Below, piece after piece: positions 1 through 6,942 of a DNA stretch of 64,000 bases. The translations under genes and the position numbers were made by a program. Position 1 is the stretch's first letter. The number at the start of each line of letters is the position of its first letter. The notes under the pieces were generated by a model. The model made no database searches and was not told the origin of the DNA. It worked only from the letters and a program-made list of their open reading frames with translations. This DNA is from Segatella copri (lineage in GTDB: Bacteria > Bacteroidota > Bacteroidia > Bacteroidales > Bacteroidaceae): contig NZ_CP042464.1 of the NCBI RefSeq assembly GCF_015074785.1, forward strand, positions 620,001-684,000, read 5' to 3'.

Positions 1-48
1 GCAATGGATAAGATCGAGGCTATCAAGAAGAGCCTGAAGTTAGATTAA
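1..48 (+). CDS. C-terminal end of an unidentified protein (partial)
   Basis: An open frame enters from the left edge and ends at TAA 46-48, giving 15 residues ending in KKSLKLD. Its 5' part lies outside the window, so the product cannot be named. It is followed 22 bp later by a clean intrinsic terminator, which fits the end of a transcription unit. Confidence 0.5.
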   Translation, partial: AMDKIEAIKKSLKLD

Positions 49-70
49 TTTCATAGGAAATCATATCATG

Positions 71-101
71 GCGCTCCGGTAATTATTGCCGGAGCGCTTT
101 T
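71..101 (+). terminator. Intrinsic terminator of the upstream gene
   Basis: A perfect 9-bp GC-rich stem (gcgctccgg at 71-79, ccggagcgc at 89-97) with a 9-nt loop is followed directly by a T run. It closes the partial gene at the left edge. Confidence 0.85.
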
Positions 102-186
102 CGTTTCAGTAACCGTTTATTCTTCTCGAAATAGGGTAGCAAGTTACCCTCATTATCATGTTTTTATAGAAAAAAAGCAAAAAGAC

Positions 187-217
187 TTGCATATTTTCTG
201 ATTTTTATTTACCTTTG
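187..217 (+). promoter_or_regulatory. Bacteroidota sigma-70-type promoter of the PurF-like gene
   Basis: TTG at 187-189 and TACCTTTG at 210-217 are separated by 20 bp, matching the -33/-7 architecture of Bacteroidota housekeeping promoters. It predicts a transcript start near 225, which excludes the ATG-like codon at 215 and supports the ATG at 257. Confidence 0.75.
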
Positions 218-256
218 CACCCATATTACAAAATTATAACATATAATTATACTCTT

Positions 257-1696
257 ATGGGAGGCATTTTCGGAACTATTTCCAAGAAAAGCTGTGTCGC
301 TGATCTCTTTTACGGCACAGATTACAACTCACATCTCGGCACACGCCGGGGCGGTTTGGCAACCTACAGTAGTGAGAAGGGCTTCGTGCGCTCTATCCAC
401 AATCTGGAAAGTTCATACTTCAGAACGAAGTTTGAACCTACACTCAACAAGTTTGAAGGAGCTACATCGGGCATCGGCGTGATTAGCGATACAGATGCCC
501 AGCCACTTATCATGAACTCTCATCTTGGCCGCTTTGCCATTTGCACCGTAGCTAAGATAGTAAACAAGGATGAACTTACTCAGCTTCTGCTCGAAAAGAA
601 CATGCACTTTGCAGAGATGTCTTCGGGTAGTACCAATCCTACAGAGTTGGTGGCTCTGCTTATTATTCAGGGTAAAACCTTCAGAGAAGGTATCGAAAAC
701 GTTTTCCATCACATCAAAGGTTCCTGCACCATGATGATCCTTACCGAGGATGGCATCATCTGTGCGCGTGACAGTTGGGGACGTACTCCAATCATCATCG
801 GCAAGAAGGAAGGTGCCTATGCAGCTTCCAGCGAAACCACCTCGTTCCCTAACCTTGATTATGAAACAGCATATGAGGTAGGACCAGGCGAAATCGTGAA
901 GATTAAAGCTGATGGCATGGAGCAAATCCGTCCTGCCAACAAGAAGATGCAGGTTTGCTCTTTCCTCTGGGTTTACTACGGATTCCCTACATCTACCTAC
1001 GAGGGCAAGAATGTAGAGGAGGCGCGTTTTACCAACGGCTTTAATCTCGCCAAGACCGATGATGTGGAGGTAGACTGCTGCAGCGGTATTCCTGATTCGG
1101 GTACGGGTATGGCGATGGGATATGCTGCCGGAAAGGGTGTACCTTACCAGCGCTGCATTGCCAAGTATACTCCTACATGGCCTCGCAGTTTTACTCCTAG
1201 CAACCAGAGCATGCGTTCACTGGTAGCCAAGATGAAACTGATTCCTAACAAGGCGATGCTCAAGGGCAAGCGTGTGTTGTTCTGCGATGACAGTATCGTT
1301 CGTGGTACCCAGCTTCGCGACAACGTGAAGGTGCTTTTCGACCAGGCTGGCTTGAAGGAGTGCCATATGCGTATTGCGTGTCCTCCATTGGTATATGGTT
1401 GTCCATTCATCAACTTCACTTCTTCAAAGAGTGATATGGAGCTGATTACCCGCCGCATCATCGAGAAGTTTGAAGGCGATGCCAACAAGAATCTTGAGAA
1501 ATACGCTACCACCGGTTCTCCAGAGTATCAGAGAATGGTAGATGAGATTGCCAGCCAGTTGGGCTTGACTTCCCTGAAGTTCAACACCATCGAGCAACTG
1601 GTAGAGGCCATCGGTCTTCCAAAGTGCCAGGTATGTACCCATTGTTTCGATGGCAGCAGCGCATATACTCTTGATGAGTTTGCTGATGAAGACTAA
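257..1696 (+). CDS. PurF-like amidophosphoribosyltransferase homologue without the catalytic N-terminal Cys
   Basis: 479 aa, two-domain architecture of glutamine PRPP amidotransferase. Residues 1-230 are an Ntn glutaminase fold and about 260-400 a type I phosphoribosyltransferase with the PRPP loop VLFCDDSIVRGTQ at 340-352. Cys234, Cys382, Cys457, Cys460 and Cys463 line up with the cysteine pattern of the Fe-S PurF of Bacillus subtilis. The N-terminus is MGGIFGT, so the Cys that follows Met in true PurF (CGI/VG) is Gly, and the RYVGR-type flexible loop reads YTPTWPRSF. PRPP binding is therefore likely kept, while glutamine hydrolysis by the usual route is not. The function may be ammonia-dependent, regulatory or different. 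Start chosen at 257 because the promoter lies at 187-217. The 3' end is duplicated at 3064-3156. Confidence 0.85.
   Translation: MGGIFGTISKKSCVADLFYGTDYNSHLGTRRGGLATYSSEKGFVRSIHNLESSYFRTKFEPTLNKFEGATSGIGVISDTDAQPLIMNSHLGRFAICTVAKIVNKDELTQLLLEKNMHFAEMSSGSTNPTELVALLIIQGKTFREGIENVFHHIKGSCTMMILTEDGIICARDSWGRTPIIIGKKEGAYAASSETTSFPNLDYETAYEVGPGEIVKIKADGMEQIRPANKKMQVCSFLWVYYGFPTSTYEGKNVEEARFTNGFNLAKTDDVEVDCCSGIPDSGTGMAMGYAAGKGVPYQRCIAKYTPTWPRSFTPSNQSMRSLVAKMKLIPNKAMLKGKRVLFCDDSIVRGTQLRDNVKVLFDQAGLKECHMRIACPPLVYGCPFINFTSSKSDMELITRRIIEKFEGDANKNLEKYATTGSPEYQRMVDEIASQLGLTSLKFNTIEQLVEAIGLPKCQVCTHCFDGSSAYTLDEFADED
1604..1696 (+). repeat. Repeat A, copy 1: 3' end of the PurF-like gene
   Basis: These 93 bp recur at 3064-3156 with 5 mismatches (1609, 1629, 1641, 1672, 1673 against the positions 1460 bp later). 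Both copies keep the reading frame and the TAA stop. It forms the left member of a direct repeat that brackets the first accessory cassette. Confidence 0.9.
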
Positions 1697-1720
1697 AGTA
1701 AGAATATAAGTTCTTGATAG

Positions 1721-1774
1721 ATAAGAAGATAGGTCTAGCGATCCCGCAAAACGCGGTGTAGCTAGACCTATTTT
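1721..1774 (+). terminator. Terminator of the PurF-like gene (repeat B, copy 1)
   Basis: aggtctagc (1731-1739) pairs with gctagacct (1761-1769), with an inner cccgc/gcggt stem and a trailing T-rich tract. The 54-bp block is repeated at 4959-5012 with 4 mismatches, mainly in the loop, so stem pairing is conserved. Copy 1 sits 24 bp after the stop codon. Confidence 0.85.
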
Positions 1775-1955
1775 ATTTTCCTTTTATATGGTATCGTAAT
1801 ACCCCCTGCGAAATAAAACTGTCACAACTGTCATGTAACGCTTCTGAGTAGGAAGCGTGAGGGCTAAATATATAGCTTTCAATCACTTGTGATATGATAC
1901 GAATACAGACAGAATCGGAAAATAATGTGGTTTATATTGTTTTCTTCTCGAAAAA

Positions 1956-1987
1956 TTTGGTAGTTACGAAAAAGCAACGTATCTTTG
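1956..1987 (+). promoter_or_regulatory. Promoter of the accessory gene pair
   Basis: TTTG at 1956-1959 and TATCTTTG at 1980-1987 are spaced by 20 bp. The initiation codon of the first cassette gene follows 29 bp downstream. The rest of the 320-bp gap 1697-2016 holds only the terminator and AT-rich sequence. Confidence 0.75.
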
Positions 1988-2016
1988 CAGCACATGTTTA
2001 GTAAAAAGAAAAAAGT

Positions 2017-2559
2017 ATGAGTGAAGTAAAGCCATATAAATTACCGGAAGAAAAAACAAGTATAGTTTCTGATTCCATGGCAGTCCGTATTACTCCTGAT
2101 ACGGATATTGTTACCTTGCGCCATAATGTGATGGATGCGGTGTATGCTACAACAGATCAGAATGCTTTGTATAGTTGTTTGGTTTTCTTGTCAAGTCAAA
2201 AGCAAACTTTACAATCTTCAGTAAAGAAAGAACTTTTGAATCGTTTAGATGAATTGTCAAAGCTTCCAGATGGTTGGGATGGTGAAGGTAGTCTTGCTCT
2301 CTCAAGAAATATCGTGGATTTTGTGAAGCGAATTATTCTGCTAGCTACTGATACTAGTCTGCAAAATTGGGTAGCTTTTCCTGATGCACGAGGTTGTATA
2401 TATTTAGATTACACGGAAGACAATAATATAGCAGGTGTTACTATAACCAATCATCAGGTTGTAGCATTTATCAAACGGGATGGTCATTTGTCAAAATTCA
2501 GTTTTGATAAGTTGGATGAAAAGGAAGTATTGTCATTATTGGAAAAAGCTCATGGATAA
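2017..2559 (+). CDS. Hypothetical protein, first gene of an unknown pair
   Basis: 180 aa, soluble, no signal peptide or membrane segment. I do not recognise a named family. A central LPDGWDGEGS stretch (about residues 87-96), followed by a helical segment and VAFPDARGCIYLDY, resembles short GWDG-type proteins that I recall from mobile or phage-linked gene pairs. That resemblance is only an impression. It overlaps the next gene by 8 nt (2552-2559), so the two are translationally coupled. Both have lower GC than the flanking genes and lie between two copies of the PurF-like 3' end, which marks them as acquired cargo. A toxin-antitoxin or defence role is a guess from context. Confidence 0.65.
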   Translation: MSEVKPYKLPEEKTSIVSDSMAVRITPDTDIVTLRHNVMDAVYATTDQNALYSCLVFLSSQKQTLQSSVKKELLNRLDELSKLPDGWDGEGSLALSRNIVDFVKRIILLATDTSLQNWVAFPDARGCIYLDYTEDNNIAGVTITNHQVVAFIKRDGHLSKFSFDKLDEKEVLSLLEKAHG

Positions 2560-2995
2560 ACTGATTTCTGAAATAGCAGACGATGAAAAGGTTGCAAGAA
2601 TCCTGTTCTCGCCTTCTCATATTTATAAAGGGCGTGTTTCGCCGAAGGCTTTTAAACTTGAAAAGTTGAAGAGTGGTGCTGAAGACTATATTTCAGTATT
2701 AAGATATAATGCAGATCAATTAGATTCTGTATCAGCTGTTTTTCGTCCTAGAACGAAAGGAGACTCTCGATATGGATTTACATTTTTAAATGTTTTGGAT
2801 GTTCGAAACCTGGATTATGAATTTAACAACAGAAGGGTGGAGCTATTGCCAAAACCAAGCAAGCGATTACCGTTACATGCTGGAATCTTTTTATCAATTG
2901 ATGGAAGATTGCAGACTGCCGATGATGTTTCTCCTGATATAGATTTTTTCCAAAAAGAACTTGCCATGCTTTGTGATGGGGTGCATAAATTTTAA
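2552..2995 (+). CDS. Hypothetical protein, second gene of an unknown pair
   Basis: 147 aa. An upstream start at 2480 is possible in frame, but the ATG at 2552 fits better because it overlaps the stop of the preceding gene by 8 nt, typical of coupled translation. Contains ILFSPSHIYKGRVSPKAFKL near the N-terminus, rich in basic and aromatic residues, and no membrane segment or recognisable catalytic motif. Family not recognised. It shares the fate and likely transfer history of its partner. Confidence 0.65.
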   Translation: MDKLISEIADDEKVARILFSPSHIYKGRVSPKAFKLEKLKSGAEDYISVLRYNADQLDSVSAVFRPRTKGDSRYGFTFLNVLDVRNLDYEFNNRRVELLPKPSKRLPLHAGIFLSIDGRLQTADDVSPDIDFFQKELAMLCDGVHKF

Positions 2996-3063
2996 TCTGC
3001 CCCGAACGTTGGAAAAGTATCCTAGTTTTTCATCCGGGTGAAATCTTTACATCTTCGCCTTTT

Positions 3064-3156
3064 GAGGCTATCGGTCTTCCAAAGTGCCGGGTATGTACCC
3101 TTTGTTTCGATGGCAGCAGCGCATATACTCTGAATGAGTTTGCTGATGAAGACTAA
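3064..3156 (+). pseudogene. Duplicated 3' end of the PurF-like gene (repeat A, copy 2)
   Basis: Encodes the last 30 residues of the PurF-like protein in frame, including the C..C..C cluster (KCRVCTLCFDG) and the stop, but there is no body of the gene upstream. It differs from copy 1 at 5 of 93 positions, three of which change amino acids (Q to R, H to L, D to N). The sequence between 2996 and 3063 is unrelated. It is best read as the recombination scar of an inserted cassette derived from a slightly different allele. Confidence 0.85.
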
Positions 3157-3189
3157 TTCATCTTTTTGCGAGATAAATAAATATGTAAG

Positions 3190-3240
3190 TGGCGAAATGA
3201 GTAGGCTGACAGTCTGCTGGTTTCGCCATTCTTTGTTTGT
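3190..3240 (+). terminator. Probable terminator downstream of the duplicated 3' end
   Basis: tggcgaaa (3190-3197) pairs with tttcgcca (3221-3228), followed by a T-rich stretch. The loop is long (23 nt) and can fold further, so efficiency is uncertain. Confidence 0.55.
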
Positions 3241-3331
3241 CCTCTTCTGTTAAGCAAATACTTTGTGATACATTTTTGTGTTAAAATTTCGAATATTCTT
3301 TGAATTATCAGATAATTACCGTATTTTTGCA

Positions 3332-3339
3332 GAAAGGTT
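3332..3339 (+). promoter_or_regulatory. -7 element upstream of the first toxin-antitoxin pair
   Basis: TATTTTTG at 3332-3339, 12 bp before the ATG at 3351. No good -33 TTG at the expected 20 bp spacing was found. The closeness implies a very short 5' leader. Confidence 0.5.
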
Positions 3340-3350
3340 TTAAAATAGAG

Positions 3351-3647
3351 ATGATTATGAAACTATCAGATTATAGCAATATAACATCGACTCCTGTTTG
3401 GAATGAAGTGAAAAACTGGAGTGACGATGACAAGAATGAGCTTATCACATTGCTTTATACAACAATGGATAAGGTAAATCCTTATGTCGTTCCTGAGTCT
3501 GATGAGATAGAAGCTTTTGTGAACGAGATTCCTCGTGAAGCCTTGGCAGCTAGTGTGGAGATGGCATTAAAGGATCATGAAAATGGTAATACCATTTCCC
3601 ATTCAGAATTAATGAGTCGTATAAAAGCGGAACGAGGATGGAAATAG
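3351..3647 (+). CDS. Antitoxin-like protein paired with a RelE/ParE toxin
   Basis: 98 aa (97 if the ATG at 3357 is used; a TTG start at 3300 is less likely because of the promoter at 3332). Acidic and soluble, ending in SHSELMSRIKAERGWK, similar in style to short antitoxins whose C-terminus wraps the toxin. The stop overlaps the toxin gene by 10 nt. Assignment as antitoxin rests on position, size and the recognisable toxin that follows; no DNA-binding fold is obvious. Confidence 0.65.
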   Translation: MIMKLSDYSNITSTPVWNEVKNWSDDDKNELITLLYTTMDKVNPYVVPESDEIEAFVNEIPREALAASVEMALKDHENGNTISHSELMSRIKAERGWK

Positions 3648-3967
3648 AATGGTCACTGCTTGCTTCAAGACAATTGAACGATGTTTTAGATTTTGTAGCA
3701 ACAGAATATGGTTCTATAACAGCAAGAAAAGTGTTTGATAAGTTCGATGCTAATGTTAATAGTTTACTGAGAAATCCAAATCGTGGCATATTAGATTCTG
3801 ATTTGTCAGATTCTCAATTTACAGTTAGACATTTGCAGCTATTCCCTAATGTGCTCTATTATGTAGTGAAAGGTGATTCCATAATAATTTCAGCCGTAAT
3901 GCATTATAAGCAGTCTCCTCAAACTGTGTATAAAACAGTTATGCAATCATTAGAAAGGTATAGATAG
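3638..3967 (+). CDS. RelE/ParE-superfamily toxin
   Basis: 109 aa. The start MEIEWSLLASRQLNDVLDF, the KVFDKFDANVNSLLRNPNRG segment, RHLQLFPNVLYYVV and the end SAVMHYKQSP follow the layout of ParE/RelE toxins: basic N-terminal helices, then a beta-sheet with a conserved aromatic-rich strand. Family members cleave ribosome-bound mRNA (RelE) or poison gyrase (ParE); the sequence does not decide which. It overlaps the antitoxin gene by 10 nt. Located in the second accessory cassette. Confidence 0.75.
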   Translation: MEIEWSLLASRQLNDVLDFVATEYGSITARKVFDKFDANVNSLLRNPNRGILDSDLSDSQFTVRHLQLFPNVLYYVVKGDSIIISAVMHYKQSPQTVYKTVMQSLERYR

Positions 3968-4016
3968 AGCTGAGGGTGTATTCTTATTAGAGAAAGCTCA
4001 TGTAAAATCAACTATA

Positions 4017-4039
4017 TGTGGCTGAGCCACAGAAAGGAG
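4017..4039 (+). promoter_or_regulatory. Short hairpin and strong Shine-Dalgarno before the DUF3791 gene
   Basis: tgtggc-tga-gccaca (4017-4031) can form a 6-bp hairpin directly ahead of AAAGGAG (4033-4039), 7 bp before the ATG at 4047. Such a strong Shine-Dalgarno is unusual here, where most genes have weak A-rich leaders. It may reflect foreign origin or translational control. Confidence 0.45.
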
Positions 4040-4046
4040 AATAATA

Positions 4047-4262
4047 ATGGATAAAGAAAAACAAGGCAAGGCTGTATTTGTGTCATTCTGCATAGAACAA
4101 TATGCTAAGGCAAAGAATATGTCTACAGAAGATGTAGTGAATTTGTTTGAACAGTATGGCATAGCTGAGCATTTCTGTGAATTCTATGAAGTGCTTCATA
4201 CACAAGGTGGTCAGTGGCTGATAGAAGAAATTGACAAAATGATAAACGAAAGAAGAAAATGA
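4047..4262 (+). CDS. DUF3791 family protein
   Basis: 71 aa, all-helical. The pattern of KAVFVSFCIEQYAKAKNMS, followed by VVNLFEQYGIAEHFCEFYEVLHTQG, is that of DUF3791, small proteins regularly found next to DUF3990 genes. The stop overlaps the next start (ATGA, 4259-4262). Known only as a conserved partner; a role as antitoxin or chaperone for the DUF3990 protein is inferred from the gene order. Confidence 0.75.
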   Translation: MDKEKQGKAVFVSFCIEQYAKAKNMSTEDVVNLFEQYGIAEHFCEFYEVLHTQGGQWLIEEIDKMINERRK

Positions 4263-4747
4263 GCAAAATATATCATGGAAGTATTGAGGAAGTTAGAAAT
4301 CCGGAAATACGTCAACCTAACCGTTCTCTTGACTATGGGTTCGGTTTCTATACAACAACTTCTTACGAACAGGCAAAGAAATGGGTAGAGAGAAGAATGA
4401 AAGATAAGGGAGTAGCTGTCGGATACATAAATATCTACGAGTTGGATGATAACGCTCTAAAGAATATGAAATCACTCTTCTTCGAAAAACCAACAGAAGA
4501 ATGGGTGAATTTTGTTATGAGGAATCGTACAGATAGACAATTTATCCACGATTATGATGTTGTGTATGGGCCTGTAGCAAACGATAGCGTTTACACCCAA
4601 TTCGCACTCTATGAAGGCGGCATCATCAGTTTGCCTACTCTCATTAAAGAGTTGAAAACTTATAAATTAGTTGACCAGTATCTTTTCCATACAGAGAAGT
4701 CACTGCTTGCCATTAAATTTGTTGAATCAGAAATCATACAGTTATGA
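4259..4747 (+). CDS. DUF3990 protein, ADP-ribosyltransferase-like
   Basis: 162 aa. KIYHGS near residue 3, LDYGFGFYTTTSYEQAKKW at about 24-42, EEWVNFVMRNR at about 80 and DYDVVYGPVAND at about 100 are hallmarks of DUF3990, which belongs to the ADP-ribosyltransferase fold group. The GFGFYTTT segment corresponds to the NAD-binding strand of such enzymes. The target is unknown. Flanked on both sides by DUF3791 genes with ATGA overlaps, so the three are translated as one unit. Likely the effector of a toxin-antitoxin-like module; this is inference from family context. Confidence 0.75.
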   Translation: MSKIYHGSIEEVRNPEIRQPNRSLDYGFGFYTTTSYEQAKKWVERRMKDKGVAVGYINIYELDDNALKNMKSLFFEKPTEEWVNFVMRNRTDRQFIHDYDVVYGPVANDSVYTQFALYEGGIISLPTLIKELKTYKLVDQYLFHTEKSLLAIKFVESEIIQL

Positions 4748-4962
4748 GTGCAAAAATAACACAAGATAATCTTTATATGTTGTTGCCATTGAAGATTGGA
4801 TGGCTTGCTCCTTGGCTCTCGCAAGACAAGGGTATAAGTCTTACAGATGCCATCAATCGTATATATCATTCACAACTATATAAAAAGCTGTCTACAGAAA
4901 GTACCAAATATTGGCATTTAGGTCCTGTGGACTTGTATAATGAACTGAAGAAAGAACTATAA
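4744..4962 (+). CDS. Second DUF3791-like protein
   Basis: 72 aa. LYMLLPLKIGWLAPWLSQDKGISLTDAINRIYHSQLYKKL and the ending WHLGPVDLYNELKKEL resemble a divergent DUF3791 protein; it has a mildly hydrophobic N-terminal half but no convincing membrane helix. It starts within the stop of the DUF3990 gene (ATGA at 4744-4747). It ends only 2 bp before the second copy of the PurF-like terminator, so the cassette borrows that terminator. Confidence 0.65.
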   Translation: MSAKITQDNLYMLLPLKIGWLAPWLSQDKGISLTDAINRIYHSQLYKKLSTESTKYWHLGPVDLYNELKKEL

Positions 4963-5012
4963 GAAGATAGGTCTAGCGACCCCGCTTAGCGCGGTGTAGC
5001 TAGACCTATTTT
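4959..5012 (+). terminator. Second copy of the PurF-like terminator (repeat B, copy 2)
   Basis: 54 bp matching 1721-1774 with 4 differences. The aggtctagc/gctagacct stem is intact (4969-4977 with 4999-5007) and followed by T5. Homology begins just at the stop codon of the DUF3791-like gene and ends in the T tract, marking the right edge of the accessory region. As a hairpin it may also stop the convergent minus-strand operon, although the T tract favours the plus strand. Confidence 0.85.
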
Positions 5013-5016
5013 TATA

Positions 5017-6927
5017 TTATTTCTCGGCAAAATCTTCTTTTGCATAAATCTTGTTACAATCGATGTTGGAGATATCCCACTGGAGAGACAATACCTGATT
5101 GTACTTCTTGTATTTATAGGTTTTGCCATTTACTGTAGTAAACTTAACCTCGTAATTATCTGCTATTCTCAATGGTGGAGTTGTAATGCTGGAACCATTC
5201 TGCAGGGTAGATTTATAGCTCCAGATAGCTTTCTGTTCTCCCTTCTTGTAAATCTCAATGTTTGAGATGGCAACTTTGTCGTTCAGATTGTTTGTGAACT
5301 GAAGCGGTGCATAGCGATCTCGTGTGAAAGGTTGCAGGTCGATGACGTAATTAACATTACCTATGTCTGTATAGGTGAATGTATGAAGATCTTTTTTGGA
5401 TGAGACAAAACTCATGGCACCATAGGTTGGCCTAGCGATAAACCTGATGTCTATAGGCGATTCATCCGAATTGTCTTTCATTTTTGGCATATACCATGCC
5501 CATGCAGCATTCACTTCGGCAGTAGCTCTATATATGTTGGAATTTCCTTCCTCAAATCCACGGTAACTTTGCCATCTGAAATATGGCAGGTTCTTGAATA
5601 CCAGCTCATAGGCTGCAATGTTCTTCCTCTGCGTATTCTTGATGTCCATGTCGTTAATGGTATAGGTCTTGGAGTGAGTCCATGACCATGCTGCCTTCAG
5701 GTTGTATTTTTTTTCAGCATATGGCATGTCTCCCTTTACTCCTGCTGCTACGGATACCCCAGCTTCTACACCACGAGTATGTGAAGAGGTATAGGTAACC
5801 TGGTTAATTGTTGTTTGTGGACTAGGTGTTCCGCTCGCTGTAAAAAATATATCGTCTGTACCCAATTCCGTATATACCTTTTTGCCATTCTTTGTCTCAC
5901 ATTTCAACGGGATACATTCCATGGCGAATGCTTTGCCGTAGAAACCGCAAATACGTACATACGAACCTCCGTGTCTGTTCCACCATCTACCCTTGTACAT
6001 GTCATTATTGCTTACGCTTGACGACATGTTCACTATATAGTAATCGCCCGAACCTGCCTGGCCATCATAGCAATGAACCTGATAGATGTCAAACGAAACA
6101 TTGATGGCTCCGCTGCCTTCGATATAATCCCGTTTCGACAATGCCAGATGGCGAACTTCCTTTTTGTCATTATAAGTAAAAGTCTTACCATAATGGTACT
6201 GGGTAAAATCCTTGCTGAGGTCATCATCACCATTTGAATTTTCTACTTTCTTTTCTTCGTATTTGTTCATATCTGCTACCCATCCGTTCAGATAGGTATA
6301 GATGTCGTTGTCCCCAAGTTCCGGATCTACAGCATCCAAGTCGGCCATCTCATCACCGGAGCCGTCATTATTCAGGTCTTCTTCCTGTAGTTCTGGCTGA
6401 TTCCATTCCACGTCATCAAACAGATTGGTATATGATTGGGTTTCAGCCGCTTCCTGGCTGTTGTCAACGAATACCTCGTCCTGGTTAGGTTCATATACCT
6501 TGTAGCTATACCCCTGACCGTCCGTAGCCGATAGCAGAATATCATCAGAAGGCTGGTAGGTTGCTACAATTCCGCCCTGCTCCATAACTTGCTCAGCTTC
6601 CTTCTGGTATTTATCCCCGGCAGGGATAATCAGCAGGTCGGTTGATTCCGAAACCGTGGCTTGTCTGTTAGGGAAGAGGAGTTCACAGGCTTTCCTCATT
6701 TCAGCCTTTTCGCTCAATCCCAGCATTACAGTATTGCCCTTATATTGAACACCAGTTATAGCGCTGTTGAAATGGGTTTCTTCATCTGATGGTGGAAAGT
6801 TTTCCGCCGAAGACGTTTTGTCATCATCCGAACAGCCTGTAAACATAGTCAGCGAAGCTATGAGAAGCATCACCAAGTAAGTAGCCTTGTTTAAAAATAA
6901 TGTTACTTTTTTCATAATCTTGTCCAT
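5017..6927 (-). CDS. Putative leukocidin/hemolysin-like lipoprotein
   Basis: 636 aa (ATG at 6915 is an alternative). Signal peptide with lipobox LTMFTGC, lipidated Cys32. Residues 33-205 are an acidic, poorly conserved N-terminal region containing DLNNDGSGDE, a calcium-loop-like motif at 184-193. From about 208 (YLNGWVADMNKYEEK), the NVSFDIYQVHCYDG segment (275-289), the SPQTTINQVTYTSSHTRG strand (369-386) and AAWSWTHSKTYTINDMDI (412-429) resemble the beta-rich core and stem of leukocidin/hemolysin pore-forming toxins. Family assignment is by pattern memory and should be tested by structure search. It lies 15 bp after the hydrolase gene, in one operon. A surface-exposed pore former or adhesin is the likely role. 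Confidence 0.5.
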   Translation of the reverse strand: MDKIMKKVTLFLNKATYLVMLLIASLTMFTGCSDDDKTSSAENFPPSDEETHFNSAITGVQYKGNTVMLGLSEKAEMRKACELLFPNRQATVSESTDLLIIPAGDKYQKEAEQVMEQGGIVATYQPSDDILLSATDGQGYSYKVYEPNQDEVFVDNSQEAAETQSYTNLFDDVEWNQPELQEEDLNNDGSGDEMADLDAVDPELGDNDIYTYLNGWVADMNKYEEKKVENSNGDDDLSKDFTQYHYGKTFTYNDKKEVRHLALSKRDYIEGSGAINVSFDIYQVHCYDGQAGSGDYYIVNMSSSVSNNDMYKGRWWNRHGGSYVRICGFYGKAFAMECIPLKCETKNGKKVYTELGTDDIFFTASGTPSPQTTINQVTYTSSHTRGVEAGVSVAAGVKGDMPYAEKKYNLKAAWSWTHSKTYTINDMDIKNTQRKNIAAYELVFKNLPYFRWQSYRGFEEGNSNIYRATAEVNAAWAWYMPKMKDNSDESPIDIRFIARPTYGAMSFVSSKKDLHTFTYTDIGNVNYVIDLQPFTRDRYAPLQFTNNLNDKVAISNIEIYKKGEQKAIWSYKSTLQNGSSITTPPLRIADNYEVKFTTVNGKTYKYKKYNQVLSLQWDISNIDCNKIYAKEDFAEK

Positions 6928-6942
6928 TTATCAGTTAATGTG

